The notes under the pieces are model-generated. The model saw only the letters and a program-made list of their open reading frames with translations. It was not told where the DNA came from and searched no databases. Positions 8,028-18,319 of a stretch of 48,243 bases of DNA are shown here, one piece after another. How positions within the stretch are numbered: the stretch's first letter is position 1; the number at the start of each line of letters is the position of its first letter. The stretch covers positions 1 to 48,243 of the forward strand of contig OUUY01000002.1 of the NCBI GenBank assembly GCA_900302705.1. The letters run 5' to 3'. This stretch comes from Candidatus Sulfobium mesophilum. GTDB taxonomy: Bacteria; Nitrospirota; Thermodesulfovibrionia; Thermodesulfovibrionales; UBA6898. The position numbers were made by a program, and so were the translations under genes.

Positions 8028-8510
8028 GTGAAAAGTCCTCAAAAACCATTCGTTGAAATCTATGCAGACGGCGCCTGTAGCGGTAATCCCGGTGTGGGTG
8101 GTTACGGCGCAATCCTCAAATCAGGGGAGAAGTCGAAGGAATTGTCAGGCTGCGATCCGATGACCACTAACAACAGGATGGAGTTGATGGGTGTTATCTC
8201 TGCTCTTGAAGCTCTTAAAAAACCCTGCAGCGTTATGGTCACGACGGATTCGACCTATGTGATGAAGGGCATGAGCGAGTGGATAGAGGGCTGGATAAAG
8301 AATAACTGGCGGAACTCGCAGAAGAAAGAAGTGCTCAACAGGGACCTGTGGCAGAGACTCCTGAAGGCCTCCGAACCGCATGAGATACAGTGGCACTGGA
8401 TAAGGGGACACAACGGGCATGTCGAAAACGAGCGGTGTGATTTCCTTGCCAGAGAGGAGATAAAGAAGTGCAGAAAATCATTCGGGGTCAGGGCCTGTGA
8501 AAAAGCCTGA
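8028..8510 (+). CDS. rnhA: Ribonuclease HI
   Basis: A 160-residue RNase HI, which cuts the RNA strand of RNA-DNA hybrids in replication and repair. The catalytic acidic residues are visible: Asp in [11 protein letters not shown], Glu in NNRMELMGV, Asp in [10 protein letters not shown] and Asp in [10 protein letters not shown]. The basic helix and [12 protein letters not shown] stretch, with the catalytic-loop His, are also present. Length is normal for the bacterial enzyme (about 150-160). Translation starts at GTG 8028 without a Shine-Dalgarno sequence, apparently on a leaderless mRNA. Its 3-prime end overlaps the next gene by 14 bases, so the two are very probably co-transcribed and translationally coupled. 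Confidence 0.93.
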   Translation: MKSPQKPFVEIYADGACSGNPGVGGYGAILKSGEKSKELSGCDPMTTNNRMELMGVISALEALKKPCSVMVTTDSTYVMKGMSEWIEGWIKNNWRNSQKKEVLNRDLWQRLLKASEPHEIQWHWIRGHNGHVENERCDFLAREEIKKCRKSFGVRACEKA

Positions 8511-9738
8511 ACTTCTGGCTCCTGCCGGAGATTTCGAAAAACTTAAGACAGCCATCCATTACGGCGCCGACGCGGTTTACCTTGGTGATTCAAGGTTCAG
8601 TCTTAGGGGGAAGGCCGGAAACTTCAGTGAAGACGAAATGAGGGAAGCTATCAGGTACGCCAGGGAAAGAGGGGTAAGGGTTTATGTGACCGTCAATATC
8701 TTTCCACACAACAGAGACCTGCCTGACGTTTTAAATCATCTTGAATTTCTGGACGATGTTCGTCCTGATGCGGTTATTCTTTCCGATCCCGGCCTTTTTG
8801 CCCTGCTAAGTGAAAGGGCGCCTGCAATTGATGTCCATATCAGCACTCAGGCAAATGTCACTAATGCCCGGGCAGCAAAATTTTGGGAACGGCTGGGGGC
8901 AAGGAGAGTCGTCCTCTCAAGGGAGTTGTCTATTGAAGAAATCAGGGAGATACGCAAAGAGACAACTTTGGAACTCGAAGTCTTTGTGCACGGCTCGATC
9001 TGCCTGTCTTATTCAGGAAGATGTTATATAAGCAGTTTCCTGGCATCACGGAGCGCCAACAGGGGCGAGTGCACTAATTCCTGCAGGTGGAACTACGTGC
9101 TGATGGAGGAGAAGCGGCAGGGTGAGTATTTCCCTGTATATGAGGACGACAGGGGGACATATGTACTCAGTTCGAAGGACCTCTGCATGATCCATCACCT
9201 CGGGATTTTGGCTGATGCGGGAATTGAGAGTTTTAAGATAGAGGGCAGGATGAAAGGCATCAATTACGTTGCGGGAGTTGTGAAGGCTTACCGTGAGGCT
9301 ATAGATGCCATCGGGGGGCCGGTGGACAGCGTTGTTGAGAAGCGGTGGATGCGGGAACTCGCGATGTTCAGCAGCAGGGGATTTACCACCGGCATGTTTT
9401 TCGGACGGCAAGCCGACGTTGATTACAATTTCGATGAAGAAAGTTACAGGATGAGCCACGAACTCATAGGTGTAGTCCTTGAGGTGAAGGGGGAGGATGC
9501 AAAGATCAGTCTGAAAAACAGACTGGACACAGGAGACCATGTGGAATTTCTTTCGCCCGGGCTTGAAGAGAGGTCTTTTGCGGTGGAAGGTATGCGCAGC
9601 GACGATAGTGAGCATATCGATTCGGCCAGAAACGAGGGAATTATTTTTATGAAGGTCCCTGAGGGAGTCAGAAAGAGAGACATTATCAGAAGGGCCAGAA
9701 ATTTTCCGGCTTTGAAAAGCCAGGGGAGCGGCGGATAG
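8497..9738 (+). CDS. Peptidase U32 family protein, TrhP/YegQ-like tRNA hydroxylation factor
   Basis: A 413-residue member of the U32 family. The N-terminus [26 protein letters not shown] (shown in part) and the Cys-rich core [16 protein letters not shown] ... [10 protein letters not shown] are diagnostic. The four Cys (in CLSYSGRC and CTNSC) correspond to iron-sulfur cluster ligands known in this family. Relatives TrhP (YegQ) and RlhA hydroxylate tRNA U34 and 23S rRNA using prephenate-derived chemistry; the protease activity in the family name is doubtful for most members. The TrhP group is the best match because of the C-terminal beta domain (DHVEFLSPG). Translation starts at GTG 8497 inside the end of rnhA. 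Confidence 0.87.
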   Translation: MKKPELLAPAGDFEKLKTAIHYGADAVYLGDSRFSLRGKAGNFSEDEMREAIRYARERGVRVYVTVNIFPHNRDLPDVLNHLEFLDDVRPDAVILSDPGLFALLSERAPAIDVHISTQANVTNARAAKFWERLGARRVVLSRELSIEEIREIRKETTLELEVFVHGSICLSYSGRCYISSFLASRSANRGECTNSCRWNYVLMEEKRQGEYFPVYEDDRGTYVLSSKDLCMIHHLGILADAGIESFKIEGRMKGINYVAGVVKAYREAIDAIGGPVDSVVEKRWMRELAMFSSRGFTTGMFFGRQADVDYNFDEESYRMSHELIGVVLEVKGEDAKISLKNRLDTGDHVEFLSPGLEERSFAVEGMRSDDSEHIDSARNEGIIFMKVPEGVRKRDIIRRARNFPALKSQGSGG

Positions 9739-9837
9739 AGCGATTTGCGGATAGGGGGAAGATTCAGATCGCACAGCAGACCGAAAACGCTCAGGCAGCT
9801 CTTGAATTCAAAAGGATGATAAAGTAGGCGGCAATAT

Positions 9838-11175
9838 ATGAAGCTATTTTTTTCAGGCCTTGGTGGTAGCGGCGTTTCGTCTATCGCAGGCTTTATGAAA
9901 GAGAAGGGACACCTCGTAGCAGGCTCCGACCGGCTGTTTGACGTCTTCCCTGATCATCCGCTTTCCAGGAAGCTCAGGGACAAAGGCATTTCAATATCTG
10001 CCCAGGATGGAAGCGGCATCGACAGATCAACTGAACTTGCAGTATTCAGCACAGCGGTTGAAAAGGACAATCCTGATTTTATAAAGGCCGAACAGCTTGG
10101 GGTCCCTGTCCGGACACGCCCTCAATATCTTACGGAAATTGTCTCCGGTTTCAGAACCATCGCGGTTGCGGGCACCAGCGGGAAATCTACGGTATCGGGC
10201 ATGCTGGCTTTTCTGATGAAGAGGCTTGGCCTGGGGCCGAATTTTATAGGCGGCGGACGGGTAAAAAAATTTATTGCAAACGGCAATCCCGGCAATTTCC
10301 TGACAGGTTATTCTGACAGCCTTGTGGTTGAGGCATGCGAGTCTGACGGCAGCCTCGTGGATTATATGCCGTCTCATACTATTATTTCCAACCTCGATCT
10401 TGATCATCATTCTGTAGCCGAAACGGGCCGCATGTTTGAACGGCTGGCGGAAAATACATCAGGGCTTGTGGTGACCGGAGGCGACGATGACAACCTTGCC
10501 GTTTGTGGGATAAAGAACACTGTCAGGTTTTCGATACTCAGGGAATCAGAGTATCGGGCAACAGACGTCAGATATCATCGGCTGAGAACGGCCTTCATGC
10601 TTAAGGGAAGACGGTTCGAGGTTTCTCTCCCAGGTATGCATAACCTCTATAATGCCCTCGCGTGTATTGCGCTTTTGTCAGAACTCGGCGTTAGCGGAGA
10701 AAAGATTTCTGATGCGCTTCCGGAGTTTGACGGAATAGAGAGAAGGTTCGATATCCACCTTAATGACGGAAGTCATCTGGTGGTGGACGATTACGCCCAT
10801 AATCCTCATAAAATCCAGAGCCTCATGAAGACAATGCGGAGGCTGAGTGACGGGGTATGCTACATTTTCCAGCCTCACGGTTTTGGGCCGACCAGATTGA
10901 TGAAAGACGGGTATATCAGGGTATTTGCAGATTACCTCAGAAATGACGATCAGCTAATCCTTCTTCCGATCTATTACGCCGGCGGTACGGCTGCTAAGGA
11001 CATATCGAGTCAGGACCTTGCGGATGGAGTGACGGCTGCCGGCGGACAGGCCGTCGTTATCAAGCGGGATGAATTTCCCGGCATGCCGCTTAAGCAGAAT
11101 ACATATGTGGTTTTTGGAGCCAGGGATGACACTCTCTCTGATTTTGCGGAAGAAATAGCCGGGCGCTTAAGATAG
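9838..11175 (+). CDS. Mur ligase family protein, MurC/Mpl-like
   Basis: A 445-residue Mur ligase with all three domains: an N-terminal Rossmann domain (FFSGLGGSGVSSIAGFMKEKG), a central ATPase with the P-loop GTSGKST at 112-118, and a C-terminal ligase domain (VDDYAHNPHKI at about 320, then FQPHGFGPTRLM). The sequence is closest to UDP-MurNAc:L-alanine ligase (MurC) and the tripeptide-recycling ligase Mpl. The P-loop GTSGKST differs from the usual GTHGKT. The gene is not in a division/cell-wall cluster, so it is more likely a recycling or paralogous ligase than the essential MurC. The start ATG 9838 follows a weak AGGCGG. It lies 99 bases after the U32 gene in the same direction. Confidence 0.85.
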   Translation: MKLFFSGLGGSGVSSIAGFMKEKGHLVAGSDRLFDVFPDHPLSRKLRDKGISISAQDGSGIDRSTELAVFSTAVEKDNPDFIKAEQLGVPVRTRPQYLTEIVSGFRTIAVAGTSGKSTVSGMLAFLMKRLGLGPNFIGGGRVKKFIANGNPGNFLTGYSDSLVVEACESDGSLVDYMPSHTIISNLDLDHHSVAETGRMFERLAENTSGLVVTGGDDDNLAVCGIKNTVRFSILRESEYRATDVRYHRLRTAFMLKGRRFEVSLPGMHNLYNALACIALLSELGVSGEKISDALPEFDGIERRFDIHLNDGSHLVVDDYAHNPHKIQSLMKTMRRLSDGVCYIFQPHGFGPTRLMKDGYIRVFADYLRNDDQLILLPIYYAGGTAAKDISSQDLADGVTAAGGQAVVIKRDEFPGMPLKQNTYVVFGARDDTLSDFAEEIAGRLR

Positions 11176-11237
11176 GCAAATTGCATTTTCTCGTGAATCG
11201 TGAATCGTTGCACTGCCGACCCCGCCCATATTTTCAG

Positions 11238-12193
11238 CTATTTCCTTTTTTTTCTAAAGATAAATACCCCGGCCAAGCCACTTCCAGTCAAAATAGCTGT
11301 TGCAGGTTCAGGCACAGACGCTACCGGAACGTAATGATGAAACAAGAATTGATTGGATTGTCCGCTCCCGGTTAATGAGTCGGCAATTAAGGTGCCGTTA
11401 ATAACCCCGAATTGAATGTGACATCTGCGTCTGGCGCAAGTATACTTCCCTGTAGCGCCATATTTCTGATCGTCAACTGATCTGCCTCATAAAAAATATA
11501 GAGGATATTCCCCTGCTTTCCCTGGTAACCCATTATCCCGAAGCTGCTGAAATTATCAACGTCGCCTGAAACATTCACAATTGCAATATCGTCGGCATCT
11601 ATATTAAAAGTGAGGGATGAAGCATGACTTAGAGCGCTGCCGTCAAGGTTGAAAATATTAATATCTTCCCTGCCGGTTAATACTATGGCCCTCTAGGGTG
11701 AAACGTAAGTAATGCCTGTTGGCGCCATTGCGGCCAGCGATAGTGATGTCGAACTCAGATAGCTATATGCACTCGCAAAGCCAATTGGGCTCACATCAGC
11801 TGCATTTTGACTAATCTTCCCGGTTATGGTACCTCCATTTTTGTTTATCCTGCCGTTTGCCGTCACGTCGCCTCTGACACAGTAATTCTTCAGCTGAATA
11901 TTTCCTCCGGCAAAAACACCGCCATTAAAGACCGTACCAGGACCGAAGTAGACATTTCGCCCGCTAACCATGCTGTAATCAGCCGGCGAAGCCAGTAGCC
12001 CGACCGAATAGCCGCCCGACATACTGATATTTCCACCGGCCGCAACGCGTCCCTGAGAGTGTGATGTCCAAACATTCATATCGTGGAAAACAAATACGTT
12101 ATAATCACTGGCCGGCCCTATCATCGTTGCCTGTGAAATTGAGCAAGTAATCAATATACCCGTCAATATGGATAAAAAAAATGAGTTTCTCAT
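11238..12193 (-). pseudogene. Choice-of-anchor A PEP-CTERM protein gene, broken by TAG and a frameshift
   Basis: The remains of a secreted surface protein of the choice-of-anchor A family. A signal peptide (MRNSFFLSILTGILITCSIS) is followed by the typical repeats YNVFVFHDMNVWTSHSQGRV, AAGGNISMSGGYSVG, FAGGNIQLKN. At 11693-11695 an in-frame TAG stops the reading, after which the same frame continues with ILAPDADVTFNSG. At the C-run 11405-11408 one missing base shifts the frame; the other frame then gives NGTLIADSLTG ... HHYVP and the sorting signal VPEPATAILTGSGLAGVFIF with a basic RKKRK tail. This PEP-CTERM tail marks export through an exosortase, which must be encoded elsewhere. With two lesions the gene is probably inactive. 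The ribosome site AAGGAG before ATG 12193 is intact, which suggests recent decay. Confidence 0.8.
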
Positions 12194-12410
12194 GCTATTC
12201 TCCTTGTTCTGTTCAAAATCAATTTCTTTATTCCGTGACTTTTAGCGCCGGCAATTTCAGCCTGCCGGTAAAAATCATTCCACGTTAACTATATTCTTGC
12301 TGATGTGATAAGCACAGTGGCTACAATTAACTACATAATAGGGAAGGGAAATGTCTATTTTGAGACAATGCTGATATGAGAAAAGCGATTATTGACAAGA
12401 AGATGCGGGC

Positions 12411-14939
12411 CTATTCGAAGCTGATGAGCCTTTTTGGGTCTACTCCCTTGGCCACATTAAGAGGGATAAGGCCAGCTGAAAGCGTAATGAGAAAGAGGAC
12501 GGCGGTTACAATCGAGAGGTAATAAAAGGGGATATGGAAATGAATCTCCCAGCCGAAGGAGACTTTATTGATGACCTCGATAAAGATTACGCTCATAAGC
12601 GGCCCCATGATCCCGCCCAGAAATATTCCGGTGACTCCAACAATGCCGGCCGAAAGGACCAGCTTAGCGCGTATCTGACCCCAACTGCCGCCAAGATATC
12701 TGAGGATGGTGATTTCTCTCTTTTTTTCGATGACAAGCGCCAGGAGGGTATTGATCACACCTATGAGAGAAACGATGATCGAGATGAGCTCTATCGCGTA
12801 GGTTATCGCAAATGTCCTGTCGAAAATCGACAGCACGTGTTCCCTGAGTTGGGCGTTGTTTGTGATCGAAAGTGAAAATCTGGGGCGCAATATCTCATTA
12901 ATGCGACTGATGAAAGCCGGCACATCGGCGCCTTTCCTGAGATAGACAGCGAATTGTGTTGCATCATCGAGTCCCCAGTATTTCATCAGCCATTTTCTGT
13001 CGAGATAGACAAATCCTGAGGTAGTGGAATAACTACTGAAAATATCGTATACGACAAACTTCTGTACGCCCCGGGGCGTTCGGAGTTCTACAGTATCTCC
13101 CACCTTGAGATCGAATTTTATGCCAAGGAACTTGGAGACCCCTATTATCCTGTCGGTGCCGAAGTCCCGCTCTGCGCGCCGCTCTTCTTCGGCTAAGCCA
13201 ACATCACCGGACCGTCTCCGTATTTCTCTGTCCCCGAAGCCGGCAACGACCTTTCTGCCCTGGAAATCTATCTGGAGTGTCCTGAACCTGTCAACGCCTG
13301 CGACCTCCGGCATCCCCTCTACCGTTTTTATGAGTTCATCGGAGAGAGGGAAAAAACAGAAATTAGATCTGCAGGAGGCCGGCTTCACGTAGACATCGGC
13401 GGCGATGTTTTTATTTATCCATGCCTTCAATGAGTTCCTGAATGAGAATATAAGCGTCAGAAGGGCAAAGATAAGGGCGCTGCTGATGGCAACGCTCATC
13501 AGTGCGACCGAAAATCTGTAGACACTGCCTTTAATGTCTCCGACTGTTATCACCCCAACGGAGGTAAATAGCTTCTCAACCGGCCGTCCAAGGCCCGAAA
13601 GCACCAGAGACAGATATGACGGTGACAGCAAGGTGAAGCCGAATATGATAAAAAGGATGCCCGCGTAGGCGAGAAAGGGAAAATCGTACGGCATGGAGTG
13701 GTAATCGATATATGATACCGCGCAGCCCAAGGCGATTAGCACCAAACCGGCCAGGGCATAGGCCCTTCTCATGCGCCTGTGTCCTCCTTCAAAGGTGCCT
13801 TCCCTTGTGCTTTCGTTAGGTCTGATGCGCGCCGCCTCAAAGGAGGGAGCCGCCGATGCGATGAGTGAGACTAAAACGCCGAGTGCCAGAGCAAGTGCGA
13901 TATCAGTTTTTGGAATGAAATAGTCAGTTATCGATACTGCGCGGTACATGCTCGTGATCGTCTTTTCAACAGCTGTTACGGAAAAATATGCTGTGACCTG
14001 GCCTATGAGAATCCCCAGCATAGACCCGGCAATTCCAAGGATCAGTCCTTGAATCATAAAAATAAGGACGACTGTCTTCTTCGACGCGCCCAGGCCGCGT
14101 AATATCCCGATTTCGGTCCTCCTTTTTACCACAGAGATGAATATGGTGTTATAAAGGAGAAAGATACCGACAAGTATGGCTATGAGACTTACGAACTGAA
14201 GGTTGTACCGGAAGGACTTGATCAGCGACTTTTGATTCCGTATAGCAGCCTCTTTTTTGCCGATCGACAGGGAAGGGGGGAGTATCTTTTTGATCTCCGA
14301 TACAGTTGTTTCATCCGCCTCGGCATCTATTCTCGTCAGATAGCCTGTCTTCCCGAAATATTCCTGAAAATTCCCAAGGTCCATGAGGAAGATATTTGAC
14401 GGAAGTGACGCATCATCAACGATGTCTGAAACTCGCAGGGAAAATTCTTTGTCATAGACAAAGGCCCGCGCGATGTCCCCCCTTTTAAGCGAATGCGATG
14501 AAGCAAAGGCCCTTGTGATGATGGCGCTGTTTAGGCCCCTGAAATAATTCTCGAAACTGCTTCCTCTGCCGGGAGACAGCTTAAGAAAACCAGCTGTTCT
14601 TATAAGATCGATGCCTTGTATGTCTATGGCCGATTTTATTTCAGGCAGATAGCCCTCTACCTTTAATACAGGGAAGCTGTTTTGGGCTATCTTGCGGACT
14701 GTGCGATATATCTCCTCCTGGAAATCTGTCCCAGCCGTATCCAGAATTTCGAAGTTGGTATAGGGATTGGTCCCCCTGATGTCAGCCTCAAATGAGGATA
14801 TCGCCTTGTCAGAGGCCGCCTTCACGCCGGTAAATAGTCCGATGCCGAGCGCAACGCCGATAACAGAAAGGACTGTAAGAAACTTTTCCCGCTTCATGTT
14901 CTTTAGAACCATTACCTTAATGAGTTCAGTCAGCGTCAC
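12411..14939 (-). CDS. ABC transporter permease, two FtsX/MacB units (AttFG-like)
   Basis: An 842-residue membrane protein with the arrangement of two fused FtsX-type permeases. An N-terminal membrane anchor ([16 protein letters not shown]) and a periplasmic core are followed by three helices at about 240-390, containing [19 protein letters not shown] linker helix pair leads to a second anchor, periplasmic core and FtsX unit at about 720-835 ([18 protein letters not shown]). Such proteins pair with a LolD/MacB-type ATPase and act as mechanotransmission exporters or lipoprotein movers. The N-terminus overlaps the ATPase gene by 4 bases. With the ATPase and the AttH-like protein it forms a three-gene operon similar to the attEFGH system. 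The transported substrate is unknown. Confidence 0.87.
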   Translation of the reverse strand: MTLTELIKVMVLKNMKREKFLTVLSVIGVALGIGLFTGVKAASDKAISSFEADIRGTNPYTNFEILDTAGTDFQEEIYRTVRKIAQNSFPVLKVEGYLPEIKSAIDIQGIDLIRTAGFLKLSPGRGSSFENYFRGLNSAIITRAFASSHSLKRGDIARAFVYDKEFSLRVSDIVDDASLPSNIFLMDLGNFQEYFGKTGYLTRIDAEADETTVSEIKKILPPSLSIGKKEAAIRNQKSLIKSFRYNLQFVSLIAILVGIFLLYNTIFISVVKRRTEIGILRGLGASKKTVVLIFMIQGLILGIAGSMLGILIGQVTAYFSVTAVEKTITSMYRAVSITDYFIPKTDIALALALGVLVSLIASAAPSFEAARIRPNESTREGTFEGGHRRMRRAYALAGLVLIALGCAVSYIDYHSMPYDFPFLAYAGILFIIFGFTLLSPSYLSLVLSGLGRPVEKLFTSVGVITVGDIKGSVYRFSVALMSVAISSALIFALLTLIFSFRNSLKAWINKNIAADVYVKPASCRSNFCFFPLSDELIKTVEGMPEVAGVDRFRTLQIDFQGRKVVAGFGDREIRRRSGDVGLAEEERRAERDFGTDRIIGVSKFLGIKFDLKVGDTVELRTPRGVQKFVVYDIFSSYSTTSGFVYLDRKWLMKYWGLDDATQFAVYLRKGADVPAFISRINEILRPRFSLSITNNAQLREHVLSIFDRTFAITYAIELISIIVSLIGVINTLLALVIEKKREITILRYLGGSWGQIRAKLVLSAGIVGVTGIFLGGIMGPLMSVIFIEVINKVSFGWEIHFHIPFYYLSIVTAVLFLITLSAGLIPLNVAKGVDPKRLISFE

Positions 14940-15580
14940 TGCCGGATTATCCCGTCTCTTATCTTTAGGACCCTCGAGGCGTATCGTGAAATATATTCTT
15001 CGTGTGTAACAAGAAGTATTGTTTTCCCGGTCTCCTCCCTGAGCCTTGTCAAAAGTCCCATGATCGCCCGGCCGGTACTGCTATCCAGACTGCCTGTGGG
15101 TTCGTCCGCGAGGATGATATCAGGGTCGTGGACAAGCGCCCTTGCAATGGCCACGCGCTGCTGCTCTCCACCCGAAAGCTCATGGGGGTAGCTATCCTCC
15201 CTGCCTTCGAGGCCGACCCGGCTGACAAACGCATGGGCCATCTCCTCATCCCTGCTACCGTTAAGGAGCAGTGGTATTCTTACATTTTCGATTACCGTAA
15301 TATTTGGGAGGAGGTTGAAAAACTGAAATACAAAGCCTATCTTTTTCCTCCGGTAAAGCGTAAGCTTTTCATCATCATATGAAGATATCTCGTTTCTATC
15401 AACGAATATCTTGCCCGCGTCGGGCCGGTCCATCCCTCCAATGATATTTAACAGTGTCGATTTGCCGGAGCCTGAGCTGCCTGTCACGGCGACGAACTCG
15501 CCTTTGCCCAGTTTCAGATCGACACCCTTCAGAACATGAGCCGTCCCATAATATTTTTGAACTCCCTCAAGTGTTACCAT
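14936..15580 (-). CDS. ABC transporter ATP-binding protein, LolD/AttE-like
   Basis: A 214-residue ATPase of the LolD/MacB/FtsE class. Walker A is [16 protein letters not shown], the signature [15 protein letters not shown], Walker [13 protein letters not shown], and the switch His is in [17 protein letters not shown]. It powers the FtsX-type permease encoded just downstream (4-base overlap). The AttH-like gene ends only 3 bases upstream, so the three genes form one transcription unit. Length is normal for this class. Confidence 0.9.
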   Translation of the reverse strand: MVTLEGVQKYYGTAHVLKGVDLKLGKGEFVAVTGSSGSGKSTLLNIIGGMDRPDAGKIFVDRNEISSYDDEKLTLYRRKKIGFVFQFFNLLPNITVIENVRIPLLLNGSRDEEMAHAFVSRVGLEGREDSYPHELSGGEQQRVAIARALVHDPDIILADEPTGSLDSSTGRAIMGLLTRLREETGKTILLVTHEEYISRYASRVLKIRDGIIRQ

Positions 15581-15583
15581 AAG

Positions 15584-16633
15584 TCAGTACCCTGTCAGTT
15601 CCACATAAGCGCGCCCGGTTGCCCGCCCCTCGACCCTGCAAGTCCCCTCCCAATAATTATTTCCTGTTGAATATGACGCAACGAATTCCTGGTCTTCCAA
15701 AAGGGGCGTCACCTTCAGATCAAGACCCTCACCCGGCAGACTGATTTTCCACTCAGCAGGATAGATAATGCCGGTCTTTGCAGATTTATAATGTCTTAGA
15801 GCGGTTATCCTGAAATCGTCAACGCTCAGGTGCCTGTACCTGCCGTCTTTGTAAACTAATGTGCCGGAGGAATATCTGTCAACGGTCCCGTCAGACTTTC
15901 TCATTAAGTAAAGCATAATCTGGCGGCCGTCATTCAATTGTATCGCAAACCAGTCCCATCCCTTCTCGCTGCTGCCCATCCTTCCTGAGGATATTTCCCT
16001 GTCGAACCAACTCCTGCCGTTTACTGAAAATGTCTGATTTCCGATTTTCAGACTTCCGGAGGTCTGCATGTCCGTATATGAAAAATACCATGAAGCGAAT
16101 TCGGAAGATTCTTCGGATTTCCGTGAATAGCCGTTGTCGCCGTGGAGCACGACAGGCTTTCCGGCAACGATTGTAAGGTCAAGTTCCGTTTCAGCGCCGT
16201 TTGCCCTGAGATGCATTTTGTCTGCAGTCCCCGATAACTCGTTGACGTCCACCCAGACTTTAAGCTCCTTTTTCTCAGCGCCTGCAAAGCCATAGGCGCC
16301 AGGGTCCGACTTTTCGAAATTATAAAACTTCTTGCCGCTTACGTCTGTCAGGGCGAAATGTGAGATGTAAATATTGTTAACGCCGAACTTAGACTTGTAT
16401 GCCCTTGTCTGTACCCCTACAACGAAAAATGTGAGCTCATATCCGAACTCACGCCCTTCAGGGTCAAAGAGGTGACCGGTGAAATACCACCACTGTAGCC
16501 TGTAGCCGTCCTTGTAGTAAAGGTCCCGCGGAAATCTCAGCATATAATCCGGCGAAATCTCCAGGAACTCACCTGCGCAGGCGATACCAAGAGAAAAAAT
16601 GAAGATCAGTCCCGTAAAAAGTGATCTTTTCAT
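15584..16633 (-). CDS. AttH-like secreted lipocalin-fold protein
   Basis: A 349-residue secreted protein; residues 1-20 form a signal peptide ending in GIACAGEF. The motifs LQWWYFTGHLFDPEGREFGYEL (shown partly as QWWYFTGHL), SWYFSYTDMQTSGSL, VNGRSWFDREISS and GWDWFAIQLNDGRQIMLY are those of the AttH/CrtC-like lipocalin family (COG5621), which includes carotenoid 1,2-hydratase relatives. It is often annotated as a predicted secreted hydrolase, but enzymatic activity is not established for most members. It is the first gene of the operon with an ATPase and a fused permease, the same partnership as in attEFGH. It is divergent from rubrerythrin, with a shared 145-base region between them. Confidence 0.85.
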   Translation of the reverse strand: MKRSLFTGLIFIFSLGIACAGEFLEISPDYMLRFPRDLYYKDGYRLQWWYFTGHLFDPEGREFGYELTFFVVGVQTRAYKSKFGVNNIYISHFALTDVSGKKFYNFEKSDPGAYGFAGAEKKELKVWVDVNELSGTADKMHLRANGAETELDLTIVAGKPVVLHGDNGYSRKSEESSEFASWYFSYTDMQTSGSLKIGNQTFSVNGRSWFDREISSGRMGSSEKGWDWFAIQLNDGRQIMLYLMRKSDGTVDRYSSGTLVYKDGRYRHLSVDDFRITALRHYKSAKTGIIYPAEWKISLPGEGLDLKVTPLLEDQEFVASYSTGNNYWEGTCRVEGRATGRAYVELTGY

Positions 16634-16778
16634 ATCTGTTTTTTTAGCGGAGAAATATTTGTCCGATCAGAGCTTCGGACCTACCACTATTATATACACG
16701 GGGTCATGGTCGTGCTATTTTTGTGATAAAATTTTTGTAATAGGGAATAAAATTTGAAATCTCTGAATGAGGTGAAAC

Positions 16779-17354
16779 ATGAAAAGTATTAAAGGAACAA
16801 AGACGGAAAAGAATCTTCTTACAGCTTTTGCAGGAGAGTCACAGGCGAGGAACCGTTACACATACTTTGCCTCCCAGGCAAAGAAAGAGGGCTATGAACA
16901 AATTGCAGGATTCTTTGTGGAGACAGCCGACAACGAAAAGGAACATGCCAAACGCCTGTTCAAATTACTTGAAGGCGGTGATGCCATGGTGACCGCGGCC
17001 TTTCCTGCCGGCATCATAGGTGACACTAGCGCCAACCTTATGGCTGCGGCAGCAGTGGAAAACCACGAACATACGGTTATGTACCCTGAATTCGCACAGA
17101 TAGCAGATGAGGAAGGCATTGCGAATGTTGCAGCTGTGTTCAGAGCTATAGCCGTAGCTGAGAAACAGCACGAAAAACGCTATCTGGGCCTGCTCGAAAA
17201 CATCAGGAAGGCCCGCGTTTTCAGACGTGATGCGCCAAGGAAGTGGAAATGCAGAAATTGCGGCTATATCCACGAAGGCCCTGATACACCGGCCAAATGC
17301 CCTGCCTGCGACCACCCCCAGGCGCATTTCGAGTTACTGGAGGAAAACTGGTAG
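16779..17354 (+). CDS. rbr: Rubrerythrin
   Basis: A 191-residue rubrerythrin, which reduces hydrogen peroxide in anaerobes using electrons passed through its rubredoxin domain. The N-terminal four-helix bundle carries diiron ligands E20, E53, H56, E94, E97, E128 and H131 as judged from the motifs GESQARNRY, DNEKEHAK, VENHEH and AVAEKQHEKRY. The C-terminal rubredoxin-type FeS4 site has C158-x2-C161 and C174-x2-C177. The start at 16779 is preceded by GAGGTG. The upstream region is very AT-rich (16728-16765), where a promoter and perhaps a peroxide-responsive site could lie, but no clear PerR box is seen. It stands alone. Confidence 0.95.
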   Translation: MKSIKGTKTEKNLLTAFAGESQARNRYTYFASQAKKEGYEQIAGFFVETADNEKEHAKRLFKLLEGGDAMVTAAFPAGIIGDTSANLMAAAAVENHEHTVMYPEFAQIADEEGIANVAAVFRAIAVAEKQHEKRYLGLLENIRKARVFRRDAPRKWKCRNCGYIHEGPDTPAKCPACDHPQAHFELLEENW

Positions 17355-17467
17355 GCAAAACGAACCCGTCTGGCCAAGTGCCCAGCGAAAATAATCCCGA
17401 ACATTTTCGAGACAAAACGGCTGTGCGTTTCTGAGCATCAAATATCGTTTATGGCCAATGGCAACGG

Positions 17468-18319
17468 TCAGGCAGCCACTAGTTTTCTGAAATCTTCGAT
17501 CAGGGCAAGAGTGAGCGGTCCGGGTTTTCCATCGGCCACTATGCGGTCGTCTATTTCCACGACCGGTACCAGTTCGGCGGCAGTGCCTGTCATGAAACAC
17601 TCATCAGCTGCATACAGGTCATATTGACACAGGTCTGCCTCCGCGCATTCTATTCCCCTGGCCTTTGCAAGTGCAAAGACGGTCCTTCTTGTAACGCCGT
17701 CAAGAGCGCCCTTGCAAGGATGCGGCGTTAGAAGCCTTTCTTCCTTAACTGCAAAGATATTGTCGGCAGTGCATTCTGCTATGAGCCCGCCGGTAGTGAG
17801 CATCAACGCCTCCTTTGCGCCGGAGCGGCGGGCCTCGATCTTCGCAAGTATATTGTTCAGGTAATTAAGCGACTTGATTCTCGGGTCCAGACACTCCGGA
17901 GGTATCCTCCTGGTTGATGCGGTAACGATCTTCACTCCTTTTTTATACAGTTCCTCGGGATATAGCTGTATGTCATCTACAATTATTATGACCGTCGGTT
18001 TCTTGCACGAAGAAGGATCGAGGCCAAGGCTACCGTCGCCACGGGTGACGACGAGTCTTATATAGCCGTTTTCCTTGCTGTTTATCTCAACCGTCTCTAT
18101 GACAGCCTTCTCCATTTCCCGGACATTCATGGGTATTTCAAGAGCTATCGTCTTTGCACTGTCGTAAAGCCTCCTGATATGTTCCTTGAGTTTGAAGACC
18201 TTCCCGTGATAGATCCTGATGCCCTCGAATACCCCGTCTCCGTAAAGGAGGCCGTGATCGAAGACCGAGATTCTTGCGTTTTCCCTGTCATAATATTTTC
18301 CGTCGATATAGATTTTCAT
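17468..18319 (-). CDS. ilvE: Branched-chain amino acid aminotransferase (class IV)
   Basis: A 283-residue fold-type IV PLP enzyme, which transfers amino groups between branched-chain amino acids and 2-oxoglutarate. DHGLLYGDGVFEGIR and the PLP-binding lysine K149 in RIKSLNYLNNILAK are diagnostic, as is TGTAAELVPVVEIDDR. Length is typical for the bacterial enzyme. D-amino-acid transaminases and aminodeoxychorismate lyases share the fold; the match to ilvE is best but not absolute. The ATG overlaps the stop of the TrmB-like regulator gene by 4 bases (ATGA), so the two genes form an operon and the regulator probably responds to a related metabolite. leuA lies elsewhere in the window. Confidence 0.87.
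   Translation of the reverse strand: MKIYIDGKYYDRENARISVFDHGLLYGDGVFEGIRIYHGKVFKLKEHIRRLYDSAKTIALEIPMNVREMEKAVIETVEINSKENGYIRLVVTRGDGSLGLDPSSCKKPTVIIIVDDIQLYPEELYKKGVKIVTASTRRIPPECLDPRIKSLNYLNNILAKIEARRSGAKEALMLTTGGLIAECTADNIFAVKEERLLTPHPCKGALDGVTRRTVFALAKARGIECAEADLCQYDLYAADECFMTGTAAELVPVVEIDDRIVADGKPGPLTLALIEDFRKLVAA

Noticed and set aside
9739-9837. Short open frame ending QQTENAQAALEFKRMIK between the U32 and Mur ligase genes
   Set aside because: It has no start codon or ribosome site of its own; part of it overlaps the end of the U32 gene in another frame. It could be a remnant.
11693-11695. TAG in the PEP-CTERM gene as pyrrolysine
   Set aside because: Nothing in the window suggests a pyrrolysine system, and a second lesion in the same gene points to decay.
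12194-12410. Sigma54 promoter before the PEP-CTERM gene
   Set aside because: A GG...GC pair with the required spacing was not found. A hairpin CCGGCA...TGCCGG near 12248-12270 has no known role.
16634-16778. PerR or other peroxide operator before rubrerythrin
   Set aside because: The region is AT-rich, but no convincing inverted repeat of the PerR type is present.
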